Shown: positions 37,674 through 49,600 of the stretch, one piece after another | How positions within the stretch are numbered: the first letter of the stretch is position 1 | How the letters are laid out: each line of letters opens with the position of its first letter | DNA from: Forficula auricularia | Taxonomy: Eukaryota > Arthropoda > Insecta > Dermaptera > Forficulidae | Reading direction: 5' to 3' | NCBI GenBank assembly: GCA_024734495.1 | Contig: JALMQS010000816.1 | Span: 9,271,092 to 9,335,091 of the forward strand | DNA length: 64,000 bases | Translations under genes and position numbers: made by a program | Notes under the pieces: generated by a model | Databases searched by the model: none | Seen by the model: the letters and a program-made list of their open reading frames with translations, nothing else | Told to the model about the DNA's origin: nothing

Positions 37674-40600
37674 ATGGATCCAGCGTTATTAAGGGAAAGA
37701 GATCTCTTCACAAAGAGAGCTCTAAGCAACCCCACGTATGTTTAAATATAAAATTGTCACTTTATCTATAAATTATGATAGGTTAAAAATAAAATGAGAG
37801 AGTCTTCTGTTTTTTAAATAAAATAATTTTTAATTATTTCTAGAGACTATAGTTTCGAAGGCATTGCCTTCATCATCAGTCTATCACAAATATTTCAGTA
37901 TTTAGTTACAAATATATATATATTTTAGTTTTAGTTACAAATATATATATTTTTCAGAATTTTCAATGTATAAATCTTAATTTGTAACTAAATACTGAAA
38001 TATTTGTGATAGACTGATGATGAAGGCAATGCCTTCGAAACTATAGTCTCTAGAAATAATTAAAAATTATTTTCTCTCATTTTATTTTTAACCTAAAATA
38101 AAAACAATTCTGTTAACATCGACAGTGAAATCTTTTATTCAACTAATATAAATTATGATTTTTTTTAATGACAACTTTTTTTAGAGTAGAAAAAAAGAGA
38201 AAACAAACAGAAATCAAAGATGACACACGGTCGAAAAAATCAAAGCCAACTTCTACACCTTCGGCTCCAAAACTCGATGTGGGCAGGTAAAAAAAGTTCA
38301 TGTCAAATAATTAGAAATTTCAGGACAAACCATTCAGGTGTAAAATTCTTTTTTTGTCCTCAAATGCCGTCGTTTCGACTCGATCCAGCAGTCATAGTCA
38401 GGGCATAAGGCGTTTACAGTAAAAAAAAATCAAAACATTTTTGGTAGATAGATAAATCATTTATTTTATTTTATTCGATATACGGGAGTTATCCCAGTTA
38501 CAATATACATTTTTTATAGTCTTAATTATTTTTATAGAGAAAAGTTTGCCGAATTTAACAGAATGTAATGTATTTATTTCTATTATATCATTTAAATTGA
38601 GTATGTAAACTATTATTTTTATAGAGAAATGATTGGGGAATTTAACAGAACAAATGTCACATTGATAGATACATACAAGTGAAGCTAATATAAAGCATGT
38701 AAGCCCTTTGAACCAGGTGTGGTGTTCAAATGAAGACAAGGAATTTTATTCTAGTTGAATAATGAGACCACATCTGGTTCAAAGGGCTTACATTCCTCAA
38801 AACAACATCTAATTATTATACATAAACCATCAGCGCCTTTATCAATAAATTAATATATATACGTTTGTTGATTTGCATCAAACAGAGGACAACCTCATTG
38901 ATTTCTTCTTAAAAATCAACAACTCTGTTAATTATTTTCAATTTATATAATTTTATTAATGTTTTCTATATTCTTGTATAGACAAGTCTTTTTTCTAGGC
39001 ATTAACGCTGTGATTTATTTAAAAAATATTTTTAAGATGTTTCGAAAAAACAAAGTAAATACACCAATTTTTTCTGCACTCTATGGGAAAGTAACAAATC
39101 CCAGCAAAAACACTTCTGTAAAAATAGGCCAAGTTCGAGAAATCGTTTGCCAAAAGGGAAGTGAGATCTAGTGTGCTGCCATGTTCAACATCATCAATTT
39201 ATTAAATGAGTCGACAATATAGTAACTTAAATTAAATCGCATGTTTTAATTTTACATGTCCATCTATATTTATTGATTTCATATTTTTAATTGAAATTAT
39301 TTTCCTGAAACTTGACATTTACGCATTATGTTATTATTTTTATTGTTTTTTAAGGTCTCCACCTCTCCCCTTTTAGCCCTCCAATCCTTTCACTTATGAT
39401 CTAATGATATGGTCATATGGTAACTTAATTATGACATTCATTATGATGCGTAAATGCCAAGTTTCAGGAAAATAATTTCGAATAAAGTAATGAAATCAAT
39501 AAATATAGATAGACATGTAAAATAAAAAAACATGCGTTTTAATTTAAGTTACTATATTCTCGACTCATTTAATAAATTAATGATTTTGAACTTGGTAGCA
39601 CATTAAATCTCACTACTTATTTTGGCAAACAGTTTCTCGAAATTGGCCTTTTTTACAGAAGTGTTTTTGCTGGGATTTCACTTCTTTAGGTGTGAATTTA
39701 CACTGCAAGTTTCACGCCTTTATATTAAGGGCTGATTAAGGAAAAGTATTGTTTTTCATTTTATTAGTTTCTCAAGATATTCCATCATGCCGAATTTCTG
39801 CATTCTAGTGTCATTGTATTTTTACTTATATTAATTTATAGGGTCATTCCATGTCAACTCAACACACCCATTTTACCTCCCCACTTTAGATTTTCTTGAA
39901 ATTTGGTACACTGATATGCTGTGCTAATATGAATAAAAAAACAAAATTTCAAATTTTTATCTTGAATAGTTTTTTTATACGGCCTTGTGAAATTTTCAAA
40001 AATTCGCAAAAAAACCACGAACAAATAATTTTGAAACTGCTCTAAAAGCTGTCTTAATTGAGTTAGAGAGGTGGGACAGGTGTCATTTTGCAGTTTTTTT
40101 AATGCTCTTTTCAGAGACATACAACATGACATAGGTTGTAATAATTTTTTTTTTTTAATGTAAATCAAATTTTTGATTTTGATTTTTTTCTAAAAAGTAC
40201 CACTTTTAAAATTTTCAAAAAAATTCTGTAAATAGATAGTACTTTCATAAACTACTATGGAAAGTATAATGATGGGATGGTAATGAGGTCTATGTTTCAA
40301 AAAATTATTACTGACTCTTGTTTTTCATAAATACCCAGTTTTGACCAAATAATAATGATTTTAATGTAGTGAAACTACATTTTATGAAAAATCACTATGT
40401 GTATATTAAACTAACTTCTAGAAAATGATGTAGACCAAACCCAATTGGTTTTTTCAAAATTTAAACAGTGAATTTCTGAACATGGATCTCCTTCTTCAAA
40501 TAAAATCTTATTTATACTCAACAATTTCACATCTTTAGCCACTTTTTAGGTCAGTACTGATGTTTTTCTTATTGGCTTACAATTAATATTTTTAGTTATG

Positions 40601-43600
40601 TGTAAATTTTTAATGCAGTTAAAATAAATCTCACACTTCAATATCACTCATACTATATATATTGATCTAGATTAATTGTAACAACGCTAAGAGAAATTTC
40701 TCTAAAAAAATTCCTCTTGACTAGAATCGAACCTACGAACTCTTGAACTAAGGTCATCTGCCTTAACCATTAGACCAATGTAAGATTAATATTTATACCA
40801 TGATATCTATTACTAAAACTATAAATTTTTGATTTAGACTTTGTGTCGATATAATATTGTATTCATTTGAACTCGAATGAAAATGAAAAAACACCAATTG
40901 ATTTTAAACTAAAAAACATTGAATATATATTAATTAACGAGGCAAATTTGAAATATAATTGTCAGCTAGGATTTTAAACTGACAGCTCCAATTGATTTTC
41001 ATTAACCAGGCAAATTTGAAATATAATTTTAATTTGCACTCGAATTTTGAAATGAAAGACTCCAATTCATTTTAAATTAAGAAACATTAAATATATTTTT
41101 TGTAATTAATTAAATTAATTGAACCGCGTAAATTTGAATAATTTCCATGATTCAGCCTGCGAATTTTTTGCAGTTTATAAATCATTTCATTATTTTTGTT
41201 TTGAAAAGGAAAAATGAATTTTAAATTTAAATATATTCATAATTATTCCTCCCCCCCCCCCCCCCGCCACTCAAAAATTAAAGAGGCGAAACTTTTAAGA
41301 GACGATGTATTTTCGGTAGTTTACGGGTATACATTTGGAGTGTGGTTTTTTAAGAGGAATTTTTGGACCGAGACGCTGCCCGCCAGGTCACCAGCCCGGA
41401 GGGCCGAGTGGCACGCACGTAAAGCTCGTAAATATATAGTCTTGTTATAAAATCTGCTAACTATTGTAAAGCTGACCTAATGAAATAATTATTCATGTAT
41501 TCACCAAACAACAAAACAATATGTTCAACTTGAATTGTAGATTTTTATGTCATTTTGTTATAGGTACAGCCCTAGCAATTTTGCCCGAAGCCGCCATTTA
41601 AATATAGCCTAAGAAATATATGTTCCATGAATTTATTATTAAATAGTTATTTAACTAGCACAGTGTTTATTTCATAAACATAGTTTAATATACACAAGTG
41701 ATTTTTCATAAAATGTCGTTTCACTACATTAAAATCATTATTATTTGGTCAAAACTGGGTATTTATGAAAAACAAGGGTCAGTAATAATTTTTTTAAACA
41801 TAGACCCCATTACCATCCCATCATTATGCTTTGCATAGTAGTTTATGAAAGTACTATCTATTTACAGAATTTTTTTGAAAATTTTAAAAGTGGTACTTTT
41901 TAGAAAAAATCAAAATCAAAAATTTGATTTACATTTAAAAAGAAAAAAATTATTACAACCTATGTCATGTTGTATGTCTCTGAAAAGAGCATTAAAAAAG
42001 CTGCAAAATGACACCTGTCCCACCTCTCTAACTCAATTAAGACAGCTTTTAGAGCAGTTTCAAAATTGTTTGTTCGTGGTTTTTTTGCGATTTTTTGAAA
42101 ACTTCACAAGGCCGTATAAAAAAAACTATTCAAGATAAAAATTTGAAATTTTGTATTTTCATTCATATTACCACAAAATATCAGTGTACCAAATTTCAAG
42201 AAAATCTAAAGTGGGGAGGTAAAATTTTTCTTTAAAGTGTGTTGATTTGGCACGGAATGACTCTATACTATAAATTTCACCCCTTCATTTTATGTCCTTA
42301 AGTAGGGATGTTTCGGTATTGCGATTTATGTTGTTTTAGGACTTGGGTCATACTTAACAAATATTTTTGTAATTTCCCTATCAACTAATGTCTTGATGTT
42401 TTTTTAATTTTAAACGATCAATGATCTGATGATAAAGCAAACGTCGGTATTTGAGAACAAAAAAAGATTCTTTATTAATCCTGAAATCCCTCATTATTGA
42501 AAAAACATATTTAGAATTTAATATAAATGATAAAAATATAATTGTTTAAATATTTTTTTACCTAGCTATAAGTCTATGAGTGGTAGTTCTCAATTTAAAT
42601 TTGGTGTCCTGGCTAAAATTGTCAAACATATGAGAACACGACATCAAGATGGTGAAGATCATCCCCTTAACTTAGAAGAAATACTTGATGAAACGAATCA
42701 ACTTGATGTGGGAACTAGAGTAAAACAGGTATATTTTATTTTACTTATATCACTATTTGAATTCTTATTATTTTCAAACAAAATTAATTTTAAGATTATT
42801 TTAGCTATAAATAATATATTTTCATTAAATAATATAAAATATTTATTAATTTTGTTTAAGCTTTGGTGGTTGAATTTTTTATCAAACAAATTATCCATAG
42901 CTTGATTATAATATCTAATATCGAGGGGTGAACCGCGATTGGAATTAGGTGTACACCTCTTTGGAATTATGTGGAATTACTTTGGAATTTATTAGATAAT
43001 GCCCCTTCATCTATTGTCTTCTATTTGGAAATGAGTGTACACGATATTAGGTCGCGGTTCACCCCTCGTCTAATATGAATATACAAAGAGGTGTCAAACC
43101 AATTATTATTAAAAAGCTTAATTTCAGGCAAGCTCAGGATATATAAAGATTTTTTCTAAGATTTATTTTAAATTTAAAAACCTCTCCAATGGGATTTAAG
43201 AAAGTAGCGATTTGAATAGCACTTCTTCTTCTTCTTCTTCTTCATCTTTTTTAGGCTAGGTAGCCTGTTTTCTCCCAAGGAAGAGTTCCGTCCTTCAACT
43301 TTCTGCCCAACCCAAACAATGAATAGCACTTAATAAAAAAAATGCCGTTTAGAACAGTGATCTCCAACGTGGTGTCCAAAATTCTAGGGGGCCATATTTC
43401 CCTTCAAAACTATTTATGTCCTCTTGTAATTTATCAATTGCATGTATATATATATATTGTTTAATTTAAAATAAATAAATAAAAAAAAAATAACTTGATT
43501 TTCTACATTTTTTCCGTTCATTTCCTGAAAAACAAAAACAATCATTTTTGACACACACACGGAGGTAGGGGAGTACAATTTATGATTATTTTCGTCATAA

Positions 43601-46600
43601 GGGTACGCGTTCAAAAAGTTTGGAGATCACTGCTTTAAAAGAGCTAGATTATTTCACCACAAAAATGTGTCAACTTCTTATCTTAATAATAATATCCTGG
43701 AAAACTGTTCATTGGGAGTTGTTTCCCATAGGTGGAGTGCCTTGAATTTTTGTTTGTGTTGAAAACTTTCTGGTCTTCACTGGAATCGATCCTAAGCAGC
43801 GCGCGATTCATAGTAGATCGCTGTCATAACTATTTATGTAATAATTCCATTACCATTGGACTTGGCATCTGCAAAAAACCCGAACCCATTAGGTCTCGTA
43901 ATTTAAAATTATCATCTGGTTAGTTCTTATATATTAGACATTTTAATTCGCTGTGCTAATACCATATCTCAATCGTATTGCTTGCACCTCAATGGGATTA
44001 AGGGGAGCTTTAAAGGGCGATAACTAAAAGTTTTCTAACTTTTAAGGAGTTCGGTGTTGGTTCTAGGTGAAACATTTTAATATAATAATAAAACTAAGAT
44101 ACGAGGTAGGTTTCACAAAAAAAAATATAATAATAAAACTAAGATATGAGGTAGGTTTCACAAAAAATTTGTGAAACCTACCTCGTATCTTAGTTTTATT
44201 ATTATATAAAAGTTTTCTATTTCTACTAGAAAAGCAACGGCTTAATTCCTTAAGGCAGTAGTATCTAATCTTTATGAATCTCTTCCTACTTTCTTTTATA
44301 AATAATTGTCTCGTCCCCCTCAATTTTCAACAGCATAACTTAGTAAATAATTTCCATACAACTTATACCAATGATTTAGTTTAAAAAAATGCAAAAGAAA
44401 GTAATAGTATAAGAAAATATTCTTATTTAATTAACAAATCTTTTTTATATTCATAAAATATAACCAAAAATTAAATATTCCAGCGCCTCCCAATCGATCG
44501 CAGACCCCAAAGATCGAAAATAATTTTCTCTTCACTCCGGGGCGCGACCACACCGAGGCCGTGTAAAGACAATTAATAACAAATTTTAAATTTAGGGAAC
44601 GAAGAAAAGATTATTTTTATTACAGACAAAAGGATCAGCCGGGGCTCGAACCCGGGATCTTTGCATGTGTACTGCAATGCTTTGTCATAAGAGTATTAGC
44701 TCCTATATCCACTAAGCTACTGATCCCTGAACCCAAACTAATACCTTTTGTCTATATGAATTATGGAATTTCGAGCCCCGGCTGATCCTTTTGTCTGTAA
44801 TAAAAATAATCTTTTCTTCGTTCCCTAAATTTAAAATAACCAAAAATGTTTTTTAAAATATAATAATAAAAATAAAAACTATGCGTCTCACAGTTAAGAA
44901 ACCATTGCTTTAATAGAATAGAACAGTGTTCATCAATCTTTGACATCCTGTGGAACCCTTTTTTGAAATGATTTTTCAATTTTTTTTAGTAGGGCCTCCA
45001 TATCTCCCCTTATAGCTCTGATCCTACCACTCAAGATCTGGTTGAGTGGCTCAGTGTGTGGCCACAGCAGAACGGTGTGAAACCTTAGAATGCTGCGACC
45101 AAGAATAAAATAATAATAATTAAAAAAAAAGGAATACCTCATCTCGTCCCAATAATAAAATAAAACAAAAAAATAAATCGTTAGAATATGTCACTGGGTT
45201 TGAAGAAATTCTTGTTAAATTACTTAAAAATAAATAATTTAAAAAGTAGATAAATAAATAAGTAGACAGAAAGTTGCCTTAGTCAAGGAATAAAAAATAA
45301 ATATTCAGGAAACCGCTATGGTCAAGAAAAATAAATATTTGACTGGTAATATAGGCTACTGGGTAAAATATTAAATAAATAGATCAACGCTGAAAAAAGG
45401 GTCCCCTTCGTTCAGTAGCACACCCAGATATGATTTTTTTTTTTTTTTGGGGGGGGGGGGATGTCGTATTACATATTACATGTTATGAACAAGGTGTGTC
45501 CCTGCCTTTGTTATAAAAACTTTATATAAGATATAAATTTACATTTATTCAAACAAAAAGGTAAATAATTAAGTAATGGAGAGGGATTCAGCCAATCCCT
45601 CTCCATTACTTAATTATATACATATACAGCCATCAAATTGTATCAAAAAGGTAAATATTCCAATTTTAGCATAGCGTTTGAGAGGAACCCTATGGTTCCT
45701 CGGAACACAGGTTGAAGAACACTGGAATAGAGCATTGCCAGTAGAAGCTAACCACTATAATTATAGGAAATATATTTTCCGATAAAACATGAGTTATGCT
45801 TTGACATGTGATTCATTATTTGAGCTTAAGTTTATATTTTATTCACTTTTAATTACATTGCATAATTTTTCATAAAACATTTTTGTTTATTTAATATTAA
45901 TTTTCAGAAAAAATAATTTCAATGGATTTTTAAATTATATTTCAAAAACATTAGCATATGTACTATTAAGGGGCCTACAGACTTGCAACTTGGTTGCCAC
46001 AGACTATGCAACCTAACCTTGCAACCACAAGGCCCATCAACATCAGTAAGCAAAAGTCATTTTTGAAACCCCGAAAATTTTTTATTAGAAATTAATTAGC
46101 ATGGTCATTTCAAAGGATTTAATGTAGTTGAATAAATAATTATTATATAGTATTATATCTTTTTTACAGTGGCTTGGGACTGAAGCTCTTGTACAAAATC
46201 CTAAAATAGAAGTCACAGCAGATGGAAAATTTCTTTTTAAAGCACCCTATAAAATAAAGGATAAGAAGAGTCTCTTGAGGATTTTAAAACAACATGATTT
46301 AAAAGGCCTTGGAGGAATATTATTAGAAGATGTTCAAGAATCTCTCCCTCATTGTGATAAAGCATTAAAGGTTATTTAAATTTATTTTAAATAGAAAGAT
46401 AACAAATTACATATTTATTAAGTAAAAATTTAAAAATAACTATTTGCTAATTTCATTTGAAAAATGTTTTTAAAATTCTTTATAAATCTATCTATATCTA
46501 TATATATAAATGAATTCTCAGTTTTGAAAATACTACTTCTCTTAATTCTTTTTTTATCAAATTTTATTTAATAAATCATTGATAAAAATACGATTTCTTT

Positions 46601-47046
46601 ATTAAATAATTATTTTATATTTATTTATATAATATAATTAATATTATTTTTAGAGTCTACAAAATGAAATAATTTATATAACAAGACCAGTAGATAAAAA
46701 GAAAATTATTTTTTATAATGATAAAACAGCAAACCTTCCAGTTGATGAAGAGTTTCAAAAACTTTGGAGATCAGTTGCTGTTGAAAGCATGGATGATCAA
46801 AAGATTGAAGAGTATTTAGAAAAACAGGTAAAAATAAAGAACTATTTAAAAGAAATCGTTTTAATCACGATAATTTATATTCCTAATAATATTTTTTAGG
46901 GAATCCGTTCAATGCAAGATCATGGACTTAAAAAGGTTCTTCCTCATAAACGTAAAAAACCTAATCAACGTAAAAAACAACATAAAAAACCAAGAGATAA
47001 TGAGCATATGGCAGATGTTTTAGAAACATATAATGAAGATAAATAA
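37674..47046 (+). CDS. GTF2E2: Transcription initiation factor IIE subunit beta
   Basis: TFIIE beta, which with TFIIE alpha recruits TFIIH and helps open the promoter for RNA polymerase II in the nucleus. Exons: 37674-37735, 38185-38286, 42573-42728, 46170-46370, 46654-46827, 46900-47046, all GT/AG. Full product would be about 280 residues (human 291). Seen in order: [17 protein letters not shown] start, Lys/Ser/Thr linker, winged-helix 1 ([27 protein letters not shown]), winged-helix 2 ([20 protein letters not shown]), [16 protein letters not shown], basic tail ([16 protein letters not shown]), stop at 47044. Exon 3 here lacks one C present in the left copy (tctatgag for tctcatgag), making it 156 instead of 157 bp and putting a TGA in frame; probably a consensus error. 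Intron 3 is 3.4 kb. Confidence 0.95.
37841..37883 (-). ncRNA. Hammerhead-ribozyme-like motif, left arm
   Basis: Identical in core to 5579-5621: CTGATGA, GAAGGC/GCCTTC, GAAAC, GTC on the minus strand. Confidence 0.55.
38010..38052 (+). ncRNA. Hammerhead-ribozyme-like motif, right arm
   Basis: Identical in core to 5748-5790 on the plus strand. Confidence 0.55.
39841..42263. mobile_element. 2.4 kb foldback element (right copy)
   Basis: Right copy of 7581-10001 in TFIIE beta intron 2, starting gggtcattccatgtcaactc and flanked by TATA. Arms about 570 bp. Includes the tRNA-like segment at 40715-40785 and a 15-C run near 41251. Confidence 0.75.
42915..43075. repeat. Small hairpin MITE
   Basis: atcgaggggtgaaccgcga at 42918 and tcgcggttcacccctcg at 43052 form arms of about 40 bp around a 75-bp spacer with tttggaatta repeats. 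In TFIIE beta intron 3. Confidence 0.65.
43222..43246 (+). repeat. (CTT)n microsatellite
   Basis: Seven or so cttctt units, followed by a short dispersed-repeat-like segment (taggctaggtagcctg). Confidence 0.6.
43355..43632. mobile_element. hAT-type MITE
   Basis: Ends cagtgatctccaacgt at 43355 and agtttggagatcactg to 43632 are inverted repeats. Flanking 8-mers gtttagaa (43347-43354) and ctttaaaa (43633-43640) agree at 6 of 8, an aged hAT-like target duplication. CAGTG ends are hAT-typical. No ORF of note. Confidence 0.75.
44090..44206. repeat. Direct and inverted repeat of aggtaggtttcacaaaaa
   Basis: aataataaaactaagatacg then gaggtaggtttcacaaaaaa occurs twice in tandem (44092, 44130) and once inverted (44167-44206), making a hairpin of about 40-bp arms. 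Confidence 0.65.
44584..44836. mobile_element. Foldback carrying a tRNA-like SINE
   Basis: Arms of about 70 bp (44584-44655 and 44765-44836) share tagggaacgaagaaaagatt and the B-box word ccggggctcgaa. Between and overlapping them lies a tRNA-like unit on the minus strand. Looks like two head-to-head SINE copies or a SINE-derived foldback. In TFIIE beta intron 3. Confidence 0.65.
44632..44726 (-). repeat. tRNA-like SINE unit
   Basis: Minus strand: GGATCAG and CTGATCC form a perfect seven-pair acceptor-like stem; tagcttagtgg is A-box-like; gggttcgagcccc is a strong B box with its five-pair T stem; a TTGCA/TGCAA variable-arm-like hairpin is present. No good anticodon stem is seen, so a SINE head or decayed tRNA is more likely than a working tRNA gene. 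Confidence 0.5.
44900..46169. other. TFIIE beta intron 3, remaining part
   Basis: Apart from the hairpin at 45556 this holds decayed dispersed-repeat pieces with the words gaacagtgttcatcaatctt (44932) and gttcctcggaacacaggttg (45694), and a T/G homopolymer run at 45430-45461. No coding exon seen. Confidence 0.5.
45556..45620. repeat. Short perfect hairpin
   Basis: attaagtaatggagagggat and its reverse complement surround the loop tcagccaa; arms about 27 bp. Size resembles a miRNA precursor but is also compatible with a MITE remnant. Confidence 0.6.
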
Positions 47047-47095
47047 TTAACTTAATATTATTTTGTAATTTTAATTGTTATAATAATTTCCATTT

Positions 47096-47101
47096 AATAA
47101 A
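47096..47101 (+). terminator. Poly(A) signal of TFIIE beta
   Basis: AATAAA 50 bp downstream of the TFIIE beta stop codon. Confidence 0.6.
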
Positions 47102-47439
47102 TTTTAATATAAATCTACTCTTATTAAACGAGCAAAAATTGTTTGTATATTTATTTATATATATATTTGTATCTTGGTTCTATTTTAAAAACGGCTCTAC
47201 CGATTTTGATGAAACAAATTCTTTTAACAAGTTTTGAGGATGAGAAAGCGATCTGGCTAGGTCTGGACCTCGACAAATTTAATCTTAAATTGATCTTTAC
47301 TTAATTAAAGTAATTATTGATAGATGAAAATCTCAATAAAAAAGTTTGTTTGCTTTTTTTTAATTATCTTTTATTTTTAATTTTAAAACCCACTAATAGG
47401 TTATAGCAAATATTAATATATTAAAATTAGGAATTTTTT

Positions 47440-47640
47440 GTTTGGGACGGATTGACGAGGAATAGGAATAATGGAATTGAAAAAGAGGTTTTTTTATTTA
47501 ATTAGTTTTTTCCTCTTATTAAAAACAAGGACTAAAAGATGATCAAGGACATTCGATGGTGGAGAAGTAATCTCCGGAGTCGAAGCTCAAAAACAATGTA
47601 TGCATAAATTTATGTAAAATAAATGGTTTAATAAAATTTA
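47440..47640 (+). repeat. Dispersed repeat T, copy 1
   Basis: About 200 bp with ggaataatggaattgaaaaa and gatggtggagaagtaatctc; two further copies lie in tandem at 49110 and 49375. Non-coding. Confidence 0.65.
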
Positions 47641-47849
47641 TAAAAAAAAAAATTTTTGTTTGTTTTAATTAGCAGGTGTCTAAATCATATCATTACAGGT
47701 GTGTTTACAAATAAAGTGGTTGAAGTGGCTTTTTTTTATATAATTTGGAAACAAATCTTATTTAATTTTATGTTTTTATTTCAGATCCTATACTATTATT
47801 TTTTTTATTATTATTTTCCTAGTTATTTTTTTAAAATGTTTATAAATAT

Positions 47850-48291
47850 GAACGAATGTGGGCGACTCGCTGGCTCATCGAAGAAACGTCTCTGCCCTTT
47901 CCCTTTTCTATAGATACTATCACGGCAGGTGCTCTGATGAGATAAAATCAATAATTCCCCCAAAGCATGCTTTGCACGTAGCACGCGTTTTGCCGACTCC
48001 CAACACTCTTTCGCGGTCAAATTAGAAAAGTGCCGGACCACTTCATTCGCCAATTCATATATCCCCATGACTTCAAGGAACTGGAACTCTCTCCCAGCCT
48101 CCATCTTTCCCAGCACTTATAATCTTCAAACCTTCAAAACCGGAGTGCATAGACACCTACGTCTACACCCTCTCACTTAATCAACTTTCCCTTCTCTTCG
48201 GTAATGCAAGGGTCTTTCGAGATCCATAGGGGCTGCATCTTTACTGGTACACCCCTTCTTGCATTCGATTGCATTGAAAAAAAAAAAAAAA
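47850..48291 (+). mobile_element. 3' remnant of jockey-like LINE with poly-A
   Basis: Translation with frame changes gives LFYRYYHGRCSDEI and, further on, TYNLQTFKTGVHRHLRLHP, the C-terminal pattern of insect jockey/CR1-group LINEs. A 14-A run at 48278-48291 is the tail. Heavily 5'-truncated. Its last 120 bp recur at 32498 in the other orientation. Lies between the TFIIE beta and ataxin-3 3' ends. Confidence 0.75.
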
Positions 48292-48475
48292 TTGGTGTAC
48301 GAGTAAACAAATATACACAAATATGTGGACCCCTAGAAAGCTAGAAATGCAAAAACTGGGTGCGGGGTGGGGTGGATGTGGGAGGTGCAGGAGGTGGGGT
48401 GCATTTGTGGGGTGGGGTGCAGTGGTGGGGGCGGTGGCTCCAGGTACTATATATTTAAACTGCATCTATATTGTT
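48292..48475 (-). repeat. Fragment of the GC-rich repeat also at 52170
   Basis: ctagaaatgcaaaaactggg near 48340 is the reverse of the tttttgcatttctag unit at 52460, followed by G-rich ggggtggggtg sequence mirroring the C-rich start of the 52170 repeat. Confidence 0.55.
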
Positions 48476-48539
48476 AATTGATAAATAATACTTATCCTAG
48501 AAAACCATCATAATCAAAGTTATTAATTAATCAATTTAT

Positions 48540-48965
48540 TAACCGACTTCAAAAAAGGAGGAGGTTCTCAATTCGACTGAATTTTTTTTGTGTGTCTATG
48601 TTACCTGAAATATCTTCGTCAATTGTGAACCGATTTCAATAAATTTTTTTGCATTGGGTTCAGTCTAGTTTCCGATTGGTCCCGTTTTTTTTCAATGGTA
48701 CCTTTTTTGTTATGTTTGTTCAGGCATAACTTCTTTGTTTATGAACTGATTTTAATGATTCTTTCTGCATTTGGATCAGTATAGGTCCAGGATAGTCAAG
48801 ATACCTAACTATTTATTTATTTTATGTATGTTCAGCGAGAAATATTTGCCACGTGGACCGATTTCTATGATTCTTTTTTTATTGGAAAAGGGGTACCTTA
48901 GAGGTAGTACCATATTAATTTGGACAAGTTCTGATGGTATGATCAATGACGAAATAACGTAAATC
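48540..48965 (+). repeat. ccgacttcaaaaaagg dispersed repeat
   Basis: Starts ccgacttcaaaaaaggagga; contains two related units around 48595 and 48700 (aactgattttaatgattctt-like words). Common kind of dispersed insect repeat tail; no coding sequence. Confidence 0.5.
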
Positions 48966-49109
48966 TTCAATTCTTATGAGCAAATAATCAAAATTATAAT
49001 AAATAAAATCTTTTATAAAAAACAATCTTAAAACATTAATTTAAAACTCGCAAACATTTCGAAAGAATTTCTATATTTATGAATTGAATTTTATTATCAT
49101 TTTCTGATG

Positions 49110-49600
49110 AGATGGACGGTGTGGGAAGTGAGGATTGGAACCAATCGACTTGATTGGGGAATAATGGAATTGAAAAAATTATCGGAAAAGAGGTTTTTTT
49201 ATCTAATTAGATTTTTCCTCTTATTAAAAACAAGGACTAAAGATGAATAAGGACACTCGATGGTGGAGAAGTAATCTCCGGAATCGAAGCAAAAATACAA
49301 TGTATACATTAATTAATGTAAAATAATTGGTTTAATAAATTTATTTTATTTTTATGAATTATCATTTTCTGATGATTATCTGGGAAGGATAATGAGAGAC
49401 CAATCGACTTGATTGGGGAATAATGGAATTGAAATAATTATCGGAAAAGAGGTTTTTTTATCTAATTAGATTTTTCCTCTTATTAAAAACAAGGACTAAA
49501 GATCAATAAGGACACTCGATGGTGGAGAAGCAATCTCCGGAATCGAAGCTAAAATACAAGGTATACATTAATTAATGTAAAATAATTGGTTTAATTTATC
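49110..49600 (+). repeat. Dispersed repeat T, two tandem copies
   Basis: Units of about 235 and 225 bp (49110-49345, 49375-49600) share accaatcgacttgattgggg, tcggaaaagaggttttttta and gatggtggagaagnaatctc. Third copy at 47440. Confidence 0.75.

Larger units (their letters stand above)
37781..38093. mobile_element. Penelope-derived foldback with two hammerhead-like motifs (right copy)
   Basis: Same element as 5519-5830, in intron 1 of the main TFIIE beta gene. Both arms intact. Confidence 0.75.
34953..42862 (+). repeat. Right copy of large direct duplication
   Basis: Colinear partner of 1-10600, without the LINE. It continues on both sides into unique gene sequence (MVD exons 4-8 to the left, TFIIE beta exons 4-6 to the right), so it is the copy in its natural context. 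Confidence 0.93.

Noticed and set aside
43222..43246. CRISPR-like or satellite array
   Set aside because: Only a short CTT microsatellite; no spaced repeats anywhere in the window resemble CRISPR.
44632..44726. Functional tRNA gene
   Set aside because: Good acceptor-like stem and B box, but no acceptable anticodon stem-loop, and it sits in a repeat.
49110..49600. Hammerhead core in the ttttctgatgattatctggg segment near 49367
   Set aside because: CTGATGA is present but no GAAA box or closing stem I follows at the right distance.
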